NCBI GenBank assembly: GCA_019416425.1
Contig: DXXK01000091.1
Coordinates: 6,809 to 70,808, forward strand
Source: Bacteroidales bacterium
GTDB lineage: Bacteria > Bacteroidota > Bacteroidia > Bacteroidales > Muribaculaceae
Reading direction: 5' to 3'
Length of the DNA: 64,000 nt
The notes below the pieces were generated by a model, which did not search any database, was not told the origin of the DNA, and was given only the letters and a program-made list of their open reading frames with translations. Of the stretch, positions 54,294 through 63,861 are shown in pieces. Made by a program: the position numbers and the translations under genes. Within the stretch, counting starts at the first letter, position 1, and each line of letters starts with the position of its first letter.

Positions 54294-57200
54294 ATGAAGC
54301 AATTATCAACAAGATGCAATCTTGCGGGAATTGCGCTGACAGCCATGTTAGGTGTCGGGATGCTGGCCTTGACCGGAGCACCCGCCAACGCCGCCCCCCA
54401 GGCCAACGCGCAGGTTTCCGCTACGGATGCATCCGGTATCGTGACTGACTCACAGGGCGAGCCCCTGATCGGTGCGACGGTGCTGGTGAAGGGAACCTCC
54501 AACGGTACCGCCACCGACATCGACGGTAACTTTAGACTGAAGAACGCCGCCGGAAAGACGCTTGTCGTCACCTACATCGGTTACAAGACCATGGAGGTGA
54601 AGGGAGCCAACGACATGAAGATCGAGCTGTCGGACGATACCGCGTTGCTGGACGAGGTGGTCGTAGTGGGCTACGGTGTCCAGAAGAAAGGCTCGCTGAC
54701 GGGTGCCGTCTCGTCGGTAGGGGAGGCGACGTTCGCCGACAAGGGAGCTGTAACCAACCCGCTCGCCGACCTGCAGGGCCAGGTTCCCGGTATGTCCGTG
54801 ACGCGTGGCAGCTCCGCTCCCGGCCGCGAAGGCTGGGAATTCAAGATCCGTGGCGAGTCCTCGGTCAACACCACAAACCCGCTGGTGATTGTAGACGGCG
54901 TCCCCGGTAACCTCAATGACCTGAACCCCGACGATATCGAGAATGTATCAGTGCTGAAGGACGCCTCCGCCGCCATCTACGGTGCGCGCGCGGCCGGTGG
55001 TGTCGTGCTGGTCACCACCAAACGCGGAAGCAACGGCGACAAGCGACCCAAGGTTACCTACAACGGAAACTTCACCTGGAAGGTCTCCGACCCGCAGGTG
55101 GAATGGATGACGCTGTCCGAGTGGGCCACATGCGTGGAGGAGATCATGTACAACGAGGGTATCTCCAGCGGAAACCTCACCACCTTCCAGCCCATCGGCG
55201 CCATGCCTTACGCCGCCATCTACGCGATGAAGACGCGCGACCCGCAGTACATGGGCACGGTGCAGCGTTACGCTGCACTGGGCGGTAGCGCCGACGCCAT
55301 AGCCGATATCGGTTTCATTGATTCCGACCAGTACAGCGAGACATTCGGCAACGCATTCTCAATGTCGCACACCGTCGGTGTGACCGGTGGCAACGACTGG
55401 GCCAAGTATAATGTGAGCGTAGGCTACATGCAGGATGGCACTCCGCTGAAGTTCGACATCAACGAGAAGTCCAAGCGTTTCACCGCGCGTGCCAACAACG
55501 ACTTCAAGATCGCCAAGTGGTTCGACCTATCCACAACGATCGCATACGCACGCCGTGACAACACTTTCCCCCTGAACAATCCCTCCGGCGTGAACGGCAA
55601 CCCTCCCGGCTCGCCTATCTTCACTCCCGGCGGCAATGCATTCGGATGGCTTAACAACTACTCCGACGTAGCCGTGGCCAAATTAGGTGGTTCCAAGCGC
55701 AACATCTACAATGAGACCACGGTCAACGTCCGTCCCACATTTCACATCATCCCCGGTCTGGATATTGTCGGAACCATCGGCTACACCATCAAGGACTGGG
55801 TTAACAAGGAGTCCCAGTACAAGACGTTCATGTACACCTGGGACGACGAGAAGATCGAGACCATGATGCGTCCAAACGACAACCGTTTCACCCGTTACAA
55901 CCGTTCGGCGCTGTATCAGATCTACCAGGGTTATCTGAACTACATGACGGACTTCGACACCGACGACAGCCACAACCTGACCGTGATGTTAGGTGCCAGC
56001 TACGAGCGCGAGGACAGCGAGTCCACGCAGAGCAAGCTCCTGAACCTGGCCGACGGTTTCCTGCCTTCGCTCAGTTCTTCCTACAACCCCGAGACTTCCA
56101 AGGTGGAGTTCAGCGACGACAAGTGGACCACCGGTCTGGCATCCTACTTCGGACGTATCAACTACGACTACAAGGGTCGTTATCTGATTGAGCTCCTTGG
56201 CCGTTACGACGGCAGCTCCAAGTTTGTCCGCGGCAAGAAGTGGAAGGGATTCTACGGTGTGTCCGGCGGCTGGCGCATCAGCGAGGAGAAGTTCATGAGC
56301 AACATCGATTGGCTGACAAACCTGAAGATTCGCGCCAGCTACGGCGAGACGGGTAACCAGAACGGTATCGGCACCTACGACTTCATCGGTAACCTGAAAA
56401 CCAGCGTCAACGGCTCCAATACCACCAGCGCAGGCATTTTCGGTCCCACCGGTTCGGCAGGCGCCCTGACAACACTGTGGCAGGACAACGTAATCAGCCT
56501 GGACCGTACCTGGGAAGTCGTGAAGAACACCAACATCGGTCTTGATTTCGCTTTCCTGAGCGGCCGTCTCAGCGGTTCGTTCGAGTACTTCTGGAAGACC
56601 AACGACAACATGCTTGTCAGTGTGGCGTATCCCGGCGTATTCGGTGCCTCCGCGCCCAAGACCAACAGCGGTAAGCTGCGCGTCAACGGTTGGGAGCTCC
56701 AGCTGAACTGGCGCGACCGTATCGGCAACGTCACCTACGGCGTGGGCTTCAATATCTCCGACGCCAAGAACAAGCTGGTCTCCATGCCCAACACCTCGGG
56801 TTACGACCAGAACAAGATCACCAAGTACCGCGAGGGCTACCAGCTGAACTCCATGTTCGGATTCGAGTTCGTGAAGCTGATCGAGAACCAGCAGGAGCTG
56901 GACGCCTACAAGGCCATGGTCGACGCGGCCGACGGCCAGAGCCTCGGTGTCGACACCTCTGTGATGGGTATCGGTGACGCAATGTACCGTGACCTTGACG
57001 GCGACGGCAACATCGACTACGACGACATCAAGCTGCTGGGCAGCCGCAACCCGCGCTACAACTTCGCGCTGAACCTGAACGCCAGCTGGAAGGGTCTGGA
57101 CTTCACCGCCATCTTCCAGGGTGTGGGCGAGAACAAGATAATCCGTGACGTGACTTCGCTCACGTCGCCGGGACGGAACACCTATCAGATCCAGGGTGGC

Positions 57201-57680
57201 CAGTGGTACGACAAGACATGGGGTTACGGAATGGGTCAGGACGACCGTCTGATCGGTCAGGACATTCCCTATTTCAACGTCGGCGCCGACGGCAACCTGG
57301 AGTCCACAACAGTCACTACCAAACCTTCCGACTACCGTACGCCCAGCAACGACCCGTACAACTCGGCTCCCCGCTGGCACCGTGGCATGACCAACTACAA
57401 CTACCTATACAGCGACGCATGGTACCGTCTGCAGAACATGGCCTACTGCCGTCTGAAAAACCTGACAGTCGGCTACACGCTGCCCGACAAGTGGACACAC
57501 AAGATCGGTCTGGACAAGATCCGCTTCTCGTTCACTGCTACCGACCTGTTCACCATCAAGTTCACCAAGGACGGTTCCGATCCTGAGAATATAGACACCA
57601 ACCCTCTGGGAGGTACTTCCGGTTCGAGCGCTTATCCTTTCTACCGTTCCTACACACTGGGTGTCAACTTAACTTTCTAA
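54294..57680 (+). CDS. SusC/RagA-family TonB-dependent outer-membrane transporter
   Basis: 1128 residues. Signal peptide (about 1-34), carboxypeptidase-D-like regulatory domain (about 45-120, GIVTDSQGEPLIGATVLVKG), the SusC TonB-box-like EVVVVGYGVQKKGSLTGAV, plug domain (about 122-240, VDGVPGNLNDLNPDDIENVS, DASAAIYGARAAGGVVLVTT), and a long barrel ending in YTLGVNLTF. It imports glycan fragments with the SusD lid protein. No STN domain. The susD gene follows 13 bases downstream. Confidence 0.97.
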   Translation: MKQLSTRCNLAGIALTAMLGVGMLALTGAPANAAPQANAQVSATDASGIVTDSQGEPLIGATVLVKGTSNGTATDIDGNFRLKNAAGKTLVVTYIGYKTMEVKGANDMKIELSDDTALLDEVVVVGYGVQKKGSLTGAVSSVGEATFADKGAVTNPLADLQGQVPGMSVTRGSSAPGREGWEFKIRGESSVNTTNPLVIVDGVPGNLNDLNPDDIENVSVLKDASAAIYGARAAGGVVLVTTKRGSNGDKRPKVTYNGNFTWKVSDPQVEWMTLSEWATCVEEIMYNEGISSGNLTTFQPIGAMPYAAIYAMKTRDPQYMGTVQRYAALGGSADAIADIGFIDSDQYSETFGNAFSMSHTVGVTGGNDWAKYNVSVGYMQDGTPLKFDINEKSKRFTARANNDFKIAKWFDLSTTIAYARRDNTFPLNNPSGVNGNPPGSPIFTPGGNAFGWLNNYSDVAVAKLGGSKRNIYNETTVNVRPTFHIIPGLDIVGTIGYTIKDWVNKESQYKTFMYTWDDEKIETMMRPNDNRFTRYNRSALYQIYQGYLNYMTDFDTDDSHNLTVMLGASYEREDSESTQSKLLNLADGFLPSLSSSYNPETSKVEFSDDKWTTGLASYFGRINYDYKGRYLIELLGRYDGSSKFVRGKKWKGFYGVSGGWRISEEKFMSNIDWLTNLKIRASYGETGNQNGIGTYDFIGNLKTSVNGSNTTSAGIFGPTGSAGALTTLWQDNVISLDRTWEVVKNTNIGLDFAFLSGRLSGSFEYFWKTNDNMLVSVAYPGVFGASAPKTNSGKLRVNGWELQLNWRDRIGNVTYGVGFNISDAKNKLVSMPNTSGYDQNKITKYREGYQLNSMFGFEFVKLIENQQELDAYKAMVDAADGQSLGVDTSVMGIGDAMYRDLDGDGNIDYDDIKLLGSRNPRYNFALNLNASWKGLDFTAIFQGVGENKIIRDVTSLTSPGRNTYQIQGGQWYDKTWGYGMGQDDRLIGQDIPYFNVGADGNLESTTVTTKPSDYRTPSNDPYNSAPRWHRGMTNYNYLYSDAWYRLQNMAYCRLKNLTVGYTLPDKWTHKIGLDKIRFSFTATDLFTIKFTKDGSDPENIDTNPLGGTSGSSAYPFYRSYTLGVNLTF

Positions 57681-57693
57681 GCCCCTATACAAA

Positions 57694-59640
57694 ATGAAAA
57701 ATATATTCAAGACAATAGCAATAGCCTCCATCGGGGCGATCGGACTGACCGGTTGCGACGATACCCTGGATTTCTACCCGGAGATCAGCACCAACGAGTC
57801 CAACACAATGGACAGGATAGAATCCTACGAGGCCGAGGTGAACAACTGGTACGGCTGGCTGCCCAAGTTGATGAACAATGGCAATATCGAGGGATTGGCC
57901 GCTCGCGACGGAGACTGCGATTTCGGCACAGGCATGTCGGGTGCCATCTCGGCGTCCAAGATGTCGCAGCCTGAGACCAGCGGCCGCTACACCGACTACT
58001 ACAAGCACATCCGCTCCATCAACTATCTGGACTACTATGCGGAGAAATACTGGAAGGGCGACCAGAATGATCTGGATCCCTACCGTGCCCAGGCCCGTTT
58101 CTTCCGTGCCTACGAGAGCTGGCTCTTCTTCCGCGACTTCGGTCCCGGCACAATAGTGAAGCGTGTGCTGGATCCCTCGTCCGACGAGGTGATGGCTCCG
58201 CGCAACACCCGCGATGAGTTCGTGGACTTCATCATCGAGGACCTCGAGGCCGCATTGGAGTACGGTCTGCCCAAGGAGGCCGACATCCGCAGCACCGAGA
58301 AGGAAGGCCGTATCACAACAGGCGCCGCTTACGCTCTGCTGGGCCGTGTATGCCTTTTCGAAGGAACATGGCAGAAGTACCACTCCGAGATGGACGAATA
58401 TCCCGCTGCAAACAACCCCACAACCTCCGGCAAGCGCGCCGAGCGCAGCAAGTATCTGCTGGAGAAGGGTAAGGCTGCTCTGGAGAAGGTTATCGCCGAC
58501 AACAGCTACGAGCTGTTCCACAACGACAAGCTTGGTCAGGCTTCCTACAAGTACATGTTCATCCTGGAGTCCTCGGTGGCCCGCAACCCCGCCGGTGTCC
58601 TGAAGGCCGCCAACCATGAGTACATCCTGGCCAACCGTTTCGACAACACCACCAAGCTGGCCGGTCAGAACTGGGTTCACGCTTACAGAGGTTCCGGAAT
58701 CGGCCGTCACCTGCTGGAGAGCTTCAAGACCAAGGACGGCAAGCCCGCGTCCAAGGACTACTCGAACCCCCGTTACTGGTGCGACGAGAATGTCGACCCC
58801 CGTCTGTCCGAACTGGCTGTAACGTTCATGGCTTACCAATGGACCTACTCCTGCAAGCGTGACAGCTACGAGGATCTCGGCACGCCGACCATCAACACCG
58901 GTATCTCGTTTCTGCCTGCAGTGAGCAAGTGGAGTGTCGAGACCACCTGCGGAGCCAACGACGCATCGTACGATGTTCCCGTAATCCGTCTGGGCGGTGT
59001 ATATCTGGATTATGCCGAGACACTGTGCGAGCTGAACGGCGGCGCCCCCATCTCCGTAAGCGAGAACCAGCATATCAACCTGCTGCGCAAGCGTGCCCAC
59101 ATGCCCACCCAGGCCACATGGACCCTGCAGGACATCCGCGACGAGCGTGCCTGCGAGCTTTATCTGGAAGGCTACCGTGTGGACGATGTCCGCCGCTGGG
59201 CCAAGGGTGACGAGCTGTTCGGCGACGACCTTGAGGGCCCGTACATCGGCAAGACCGAGGCTGAGCGCAAGAATGTCTTCATCGCTTCGAAATGCTACAC
59301 GGTTCTGGTGAAGAATCTGACATGGGATATCGTGAACAACTACAAGTGGACCCGCATGGAGAACGGCAATGACCATCTGTACGTGTTCTGTGACCCGAAC
59401 AACAAGCCGACTTATCAGCAGGTGGTGGCCAAGAAGGGTCCCGACGGCAAGACCTTGTTCACCAATGTGGCCGATCCGACCAAGACCATCAGCAACGGCG
59501 TTAAGATCAGCGATGACGGTCATTTCCTGATCGAGGCGGCCGCCGACCGCAAGTTCGAGAAGCGCACCTATATGATGCCGCTTCCACTGCAGGAGATGAT
59601 CCTTAACCCCAACCTGGTTCAGAACCCCTTCTGGAACTAA
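57694..59640 (+). CDS. SusD/RagB-family glycan-binding lipoprotein
   Basis: 648 residues with lipoprotein signal (IGLTGCDDT, Cys21). TPR-like helical scaffold in the first half (YRAQARFFRAYESWLFFRDF), an AYALLGRVCLFEGTW segment, and the family's final RAxELYLEGYRVDDVRRW-type motif (DERACELYLEGYRVDDVRRW). It forms the outer lid of the SusC pore and binds the substrate. A strong terminator follows. Confidence 0.97.
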   Translation: MKNIFKTIAIASIGAIGLTGCDDTLDFYPEISTNESNTMDRIESYEAEVNNWYGWLPKLMNNGNIEGLAARDGDCDFGTGMSGAISASKMSQPETSGRYTDYYKHIRSINYLDYYAEKYWKGDQNDLDPYRAQARFFRAYESWLFFRDFGPGTIVKRVLDPSSDEVMAPRNTRDEFVDFIIEDLEAALEYGLPKEADIRSTEKEGRITTGAAYALLGRVCLFEGTWQKYHSEMDEYPAANNPTTSGKRAERSKYLLEKGKAALEKVIADNSYELFHNDKLGQASYKYMFILESSVARNPAGVLKAANHEYILANRFDNTTKLAGQNWVHAYRGSGIGRHLLESFKTKDGKPASKDYSNPRYWCDENVDPRLSELAVTFMAYQWTYSCKRDSYEDLGTPTINTGISFLPAVSKWSVETTCGANDASYDVPVIRLGGVYLDYAETLCELNGGAPISVSENQHINLLRKRAHMPTQATWTLQDIRDERACELYLEGYRVDDVRRWAKGDELFGDDLEGPYIGKTEAERKNVFIASKCYTVLVKNLTWDIVNNYKWTRMENGNDHLYVFCDPNNKPTYQQVVAKKGPDGKTLFTNVADPTKTISNGVKISDDGHFLIEAAADRKFEKRTYMMPLPLQEMILNPNLVQNPFWN

Positions 59641-59648
59641 TTCCCCTG

Positions 59649-59727
59649 ATCAGACAGGAAACTGTCTGATAATTTATACACTCAAAGAAAATTGAAAAAA
59701 TTTTCAATTTTCTTTGAGTGTTTTTTT
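59649..59727 (+). terminator. Tandem hairpin terminator after susC-susD
   Basis: First hairpin 59649-59657/59662-59670 (9-base arms, GAAA loop). Second: 21-base perfect arms 59678-59698 and 59701-59721, A+T-rich, followed by a run of T (59721-59727). This is a textbook intrinsic terminator for the SusCD transcript, so the two downstream genes probably have another promoter or depend on readthrough. Confidence 0.9.
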
Positions 59728-59786
59728 ATTTCGTGCGAATTACATGACAGAGAAAACCTAAAACAAAACAACAAACAGTAAGAGAC

Positions 59787-60824
59787 ATGAAGAAATTTAC
59801 TATTTTCGCGCTTGCAGCAGTAATGCTGGCCGGTACGGCCGACGCCAAGCTGCGCTGGAATCCGGAGAACTCCTGGTCCATCGGTAACGGTGCCACTATC
59901 CTTCCGGTAGGCGAGGACAACAAGACCGTGATCAACGCTCTCGGCAAGCTGGACAACGGCAACTGGCGTAACGACATACGTTTCGCCCAGCATGCAGTCT
60001 TCACCGAGGACGAGCCCTTCTTGGTTGTTCAGATCACAACCGATGGTTGCGCATGGAACCTGAACGACTACAAATTCGAGTTCATGATCCAGCGCAAGCT
60101 CTCCGAGGGGCTGAACGAGGACGGCAGCGTGAAGTGGGGCGGCAACACCGACTCCTTCCATGAGAAATGGCCTTCGTTCCGTGGCGACAAGCTGAAGGTG
60201 GTCGATGAGTACGAGGCAGAGCTGTTCCAGCTTCTGGGTTCGCGCGTCAACAACGGTACCGAGGATGTCTACACCGAGGACGTGATTGTTATCGACCTGA
60301 ACAAGGTGCGTGCCACTGACGAGGACAAGACCCAGGGTCTGCTGTTCAGCGCCGGCGATGTTGATTTCCCCAACTACAACGCGTTCCAGACAATCGTCGA
60401 GCCCGATGCCCAGGGTATGAACGGCGTTCAGCAGCGCAGCTGGTTCGGCTTTGTCTGCATCGCCAAGCCCGAGACCGTAACCGTTGACCAGCCTACGTTC
60501 ACCCTCCACTACACCGGTACCGTTGCCGACAGCAACGAGGCTCTGGAGGTTTGCGAGAACTATGCAAACAGCGAGGGTGGCCAGGAAGTACGTGAGGGCG
60601 AGGAGTCCGGCATCGCCGACATCGTGGCCGGTGAGAAGGATTTCAACGTATATCTGCGTGGCGGCAACTCCGTCGTAGCCAACGGTGCCGACCTGCAGGT
60701 CTACACCGCCGACGGCAAGCTGGTGAAGGCCGGCATGAACGAGGTTGAGCTGGAGAGCGGCCTCTACATCGTCAAGGCCACCAAGAACGGCGTAAGCAAG
60801 TCCGTCAAGGCCCTGGTGAAATAA
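59787..60824 (+). CDS. Secreted surface protein with T9SS sorting tail
   Basis: 345 residues. Signal peptide (IFALAAVMLAGTADA), then a beta-rich body with many Trp and Asp residues, of a kind I cannot assign. Residues about 265-345 form a T9SS type-A sorting domain: VAGEKDFNVYLRGGN, LQVYTADGKLVKAGM, LESGLYIVKATKNGVSKSV and ending KALVK. The tail shows it is an export cargo of the secretion system encoded at 24.7-31.7 kb and would be attached to the cell surface. As the first gene after the SusCD terminator, it may be a glycan-binding protein of the locus. Confidence 0.8.
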   Translation: MKKFTIFALAAVMLAGTADAKLRWNPENSWSIGNGATILPVGEDNKTVINALGKLDNGNWRNDIRFAQHAVFTEDEPFLVVQITTDGCAWNLNDYKFEFMIQRKLSEGLNEDGSVKWGGNTDSFHEKWPSFRGDKLKVVDEYEAELFQLLGSRVNNGTEDVYTEDVIVIDLNKVRATDEDKTQGLLFSAGDVDFPNYNAFQTIVEPDAQGMNGVQQRSWFGFVCIAKPETVTVDQPTFTLHYTGTVADSNEALEVCENYANSEGGQEVREGEESGIADIVAGEKDFNVYLRGGNSVVANGADLQVYTADGKLVKAGMNEVELESGLYIVKATKNGVSKSVKALVK

Positions 60825-60845
60825 CAAGCCTATAATCATGAAGAC

Positions 60846-60873
60846 AGGGCCGTGCCGGTAACGGCGCGGCCCT
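60846..60873 (+). other. G+C-rich hairpin between the two cargo genes
   Basis: 12-base arms AGGGCCGTGCCG (60846-60857) and 60862-60873 with one mismatch and a GTAA loop. No T-run follows, so it may only stabilise the upstream message or weaken readthrough. Confidence 0.5.
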
Positions 60874-60892
60874 TGTCATAACCTCCCGAGAT

Positions 60893-63694
60893 ATGAAAAA
60901 AGCATTAGCGACAATTCTTGTGGGCATGGCGGCGCTGACAGTCGGACTGCCGGCGGGAGCGCGGACCTTCGTGCATCCCGGACTCTCCTATACACAGGGC
61001 CAGATCGACCGTATGAAAGCCATGGTCGAGGCCAAGGAGGAACCCTTCTACACCACATTCCAGAACATGCTGTCCACCGAATACACGGACCTGAACCGCA
61101 AGGTCGACGACCGCGGCACTCAGATCAAGGAGGGTCAGTTCAACGGCACCGTCGGCCGTGACGGACGCTGCGCCCACGACCTGGCGCTGGTCTGGAAAAT
61201 CACCGGCGACCGCCGGTACGCCGACAAGGCTGTGGAGTTCCTCAACGCCAACAGCCATTACAAAAACACATCGGCACGCGGCACAGGTCCGCTGGACAAC
61301 GGTAAGGTCAACCTTCTGATCGAGGCCGCCGAGCTGATGCGCGACTATGACGGCTGGGCCCATGAGGACCAGCAGCGCTTCAAGGACATGCTGACGTATC
61401 CCTACTACTCCAACACCGAGGATGTTTGCGCCAAGTACGTCAACTGGAGCGACGATTCCAAGAACGGCATCACATTCTACTGGAACATCTTCAACGGCGA
61501 TGCCGGCCGTCACGGCAACCAGGGCATGTTCGGCATGCTGGCCATGCTGTCGATGGGTGTATACCTGGACAACGAGATCATCTACGATCGCGCCCTGCGC
61601 TATGTGTCCGGTCTGCCTCACCGCGCCGATGACCTGCCTTATCCTCCGGGTCCCCCCAACACCAGTTCAAAGCCCACCAAGACCGGTGAGTATATGGACG
61701 AGTATTCTCTGAACGGCCGCAAGAACGATATCGAGGACTACGGCTACGATGAGTTGCTGAAATACTATTTTTATCCCAACGGTCAGTGCCAGGAGTCCTC
61801 GCGCGACCAGGGTCACGTTCTTGCCGGCGTACACAAGTACATCGAGTTCGCCGAGATCGCATGGAACCAGGGTGACCGTTTCTACTCCCTGGAGGACAAC
61901 CGCCTGCTGAAGGGCATCGAGTTCAACTACCGCTACAACCTGTCGAACTTCATGTCCTACCCGGACCAGACCGCTCCATGGGAACCGGCGGCTTACACCA
62001 CCAACCCCGATGAGGTGACGCTGGAGAACAACATGTATCTGCAGACCCGTACCCGCAGCGGTCGCTGGTATTCCAAGAAACCGAGTCCCGACGGACGCGG
62101 CAGCATCAGCAACGTCGGCTCGCGTGAATCGGCCTACGCGCACTATATCTACCGCGCAGGCGAGAGTGAGGAGGCCACCAAGTGGCTGCGTCGCACCCGC
62201 GACTATACAATGGACAAGTACGGCTTCGAGACCTGGGGCTCCGCTCCCAACTGGTACTACGAGTGGAACGGTTGGGGAACGCTGACCAAGACGCTGGACA
62301 CCTGGATGGCAGGCGACCCTGTTAGCTATGCTTCGGGCCAGCGCGTGTCGGGTATACATTATGTGCCCGGTTCTTTCAGCGCGGCTGACTATGACTATTA
62401 CAACCAGAGCGAGAATGGCGAGGGCCATACCTATCACAAAGTGCAGCCCGCCACGGCTTCGGCCTATCGTCCCGACGGCGGGGTGTCGCTGATCAAGGTA
62501 GCCGATGCATGGGTTGTAAACGACTGCCGCGACGGTGAGTGGACGAGCTACACAATCGCTTCGCCTGTAGGCGATACCTACGATGTTGTCGTTACCTACA
62601 AGTCCGGTAAGGCTGTTACCTTGGGTGCGGCTGTGGCAGGTTCGGATATGGTTTCCGGTACGCTGCCCGTGGCTGCCGCCATGACCGAGGCCAAAGTGGC
62701 CAAGGTATTTGTTCCCGCCGGGGCGTCGGTGCTGCGTCTGTATGTCGTTGCCGGCGATCCGAGCCTTAATATCCAGTCCGTGAAGCTGGTCTACAACAGC
62801 TCGCAGGAGAAGAAGGCCGAGCTGACCGGATATCTGGATGCGCAGGCACGCAAGTTTGTAGCCGACTGGGAGTTCAGCGGTATCCTTGCCGAGAATGTCG
62901 AGGTGCTTCGCAGCGTTTCAGACAATGTGGAGGAGGCCGAGGTAATCTCGCGGGACAACAGCCTGGGACATTTTGAGGACAAGACCATCGAGGGTACAGT
63001 AGCGGGGTATGCTTATTGGGTTCGCTATACAGATAATGGCACCGTGAAACTTACGGAACCTGTGAGTTTCCTTTGGGGTGAGCTGAACGATACGTTTGCC
63101 AGCGAGGAGGAGAATGTCTGGGCTGTTCCCGGTGCCAACGGTACGGTGGAATTCGGAGATGGCGTGATGACCCTTACGGCCAAGGGTGACGGCACCGCCC
63201 GTCTGGGCCGCAGCTGGTCATTTCCATTCCATGGCGGCAACTATCCTTTCCTGGCATATTGCGTAGAAATGCCGGAGAGCACAGAGGTGGCGTTGTATTC
63301 CGGTGCGAATTCCTGGAACAACGGTTTCAACAAGTTTGCTGGCAAGGTGCCTGAGAACGTGTTCTACTACAACCTTACCGATGGTTCGTTCATGAACACC
63401 AAGGGTGAGGCCAAGACCGTAGTGGCCACGGACCAGACTACAGCGCTGCCCTTGCAGCTTCGTTTCAAGTCGCTGAACCAGCCTGCCAAGTTCCGCTGGG
63501 TGCGTACCTTCAAGACGCTTGAGGACCTGAAGGCTGCCGCCGCCAGCTCGGACGTCATCGAGATCGAGGGCGACGTAGTCTATGACGAGGATGCTCCGAT
63601 CTACAACCTGACGGGCCTGTACTGCGGCAAGGACCTGAGCCGTCTTCCCGCCGGTATCTACATCCGCTCCGGCAAGAAGGTCCTGGTAAAGTAA
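60893..63694 (+). CDS. Alginate-lyase-family polysaccharide lyase with T9SS sorting tail
   Basis: 933 residues. Signal peptide (ATILVGMAALTVGLPAGA), then an alpha/alpha-toroid lyase domain (about 25-480): HPGLSYTQGQIDRMKAMVE, FNGTVGRDGRCAHDLALVW, NIFNGDAGRHGNQGM (candidate catalytic Asn and His) and QESSRDQGHVLAGVHK. Beta-sandwich regions (about 500-870) follow, and a T9SS tail closes the protein (YNLTGLYCGKDLSRLPAG, YIRSGKKVLVK). The family includes enzymes on alginate, glucuronan and other uronic-acid polymers (PL5 and PL38 are the groups I would test first); the exact substrate cannot be given. It should act at the cell surface and feed the SusC/SusD pair. Confidence 0.85.
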   Translation: MKKALATILVGMAALTVGLPAGARTFVHPGLSYTQGQIDRMKAMVEAKEEPFYTTFQNMLSTEYTDLNRKVDDRGTQIKEGQFNGTVGRDGRCAHDLALVWKITGDRRYADKAVEFLNANSHYKNTSARGTGPLDNGKVNLLIEAAELMRDYDGWAHEDQQRFKDMLTYPYYSNTEDVCAKYVNWSDDSKNGITFYWNIFNGDAGRHGNQGMFGMLAMLSMGVYLDNEIIYDRALRYVSGLPHRADDLPYPPGPPNTSSKPTKTGEYMDEYSLNGRKNDIEDYGYDELLKYYFYPNGQCQESSRDQGHVLAGVHKYIEFAEIAWNQGDRFYSLEDNRLLKGIEFNYRYNLSNFMSYPDQTAPWEPAAYTTNPDEVTLENNMYLQTRTRSGRWYSKKPSPDGRGSISNVGSRESAYAHYIYRAGESEEATKWLRRTRDYTMDKYGFETWGSAPNWYYEWNGWGTLTKTLDTWMAGDPVSYASGQRVSGIHYVPGSFSAADYDYYNQSENGEGHTYHKVQPATASAYRPDGGVSLIKVADAWVVNDCRDGEWTSYTIASPVGDTYDVVVTYKSGKAVTLGAAVAGSDMVSGTLPVAAAMTEAKVAKVFVPAGASVLRLYVVAGDPSLNIQSVKLVYNSSQEKKAELTGYLDAQARKFVADWEFSGILAENVEVLRSVSDNVEEAEVISRDNSLGHFEDKTIEGTVAGYAYWVRYTDNGTVKLTEPVSFLWGELNDTFASEEENVWAVPGANGTVEFGDGVMTLTAKGDGTARLGRSWSFPFHGGNYPFLAYCVEMPESTEVALYSGANSWNNGFNKFAGKVPENVFYYNLTDGSFMNTKGEAKTVVATDQTTALPLQLRFKSLNQPAKFRWVRTFKTLEDLKAAAASSDVIEIEGDVVYDEDAPIYNLTGLYCGKDLSRLPAGIYIRSGKKVLVK

Positions 63695-63861
63695 TTGATT
63701 GATACCCGGCCTGTAGGGACATCGCTTCCCGATGTTTGATTCCCATCCGGTATCCCGAAGCATGTCCTTACGGTTCGGATATCATCCAACCCACTTTCGT
63801 GTATATCATGGCTGCAATACAAAACTATAAAATAAACAAAAAATAAATACAAACTAAACAA

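Noticed and set aside
57685..59523. About 612-codon minus-strand frame opposite susD
   Set aside because: Shadow of the susD gene; residue composition is dominated by Val, Leu and Gly with no domain, and susD is full length.
59678..59721. End of an insertion sequence
   Set aside because: The perfect A+T-rich inverted repeat is followed directly by a T-run and sits right after susD, which fits a terminator; no transposase is near.
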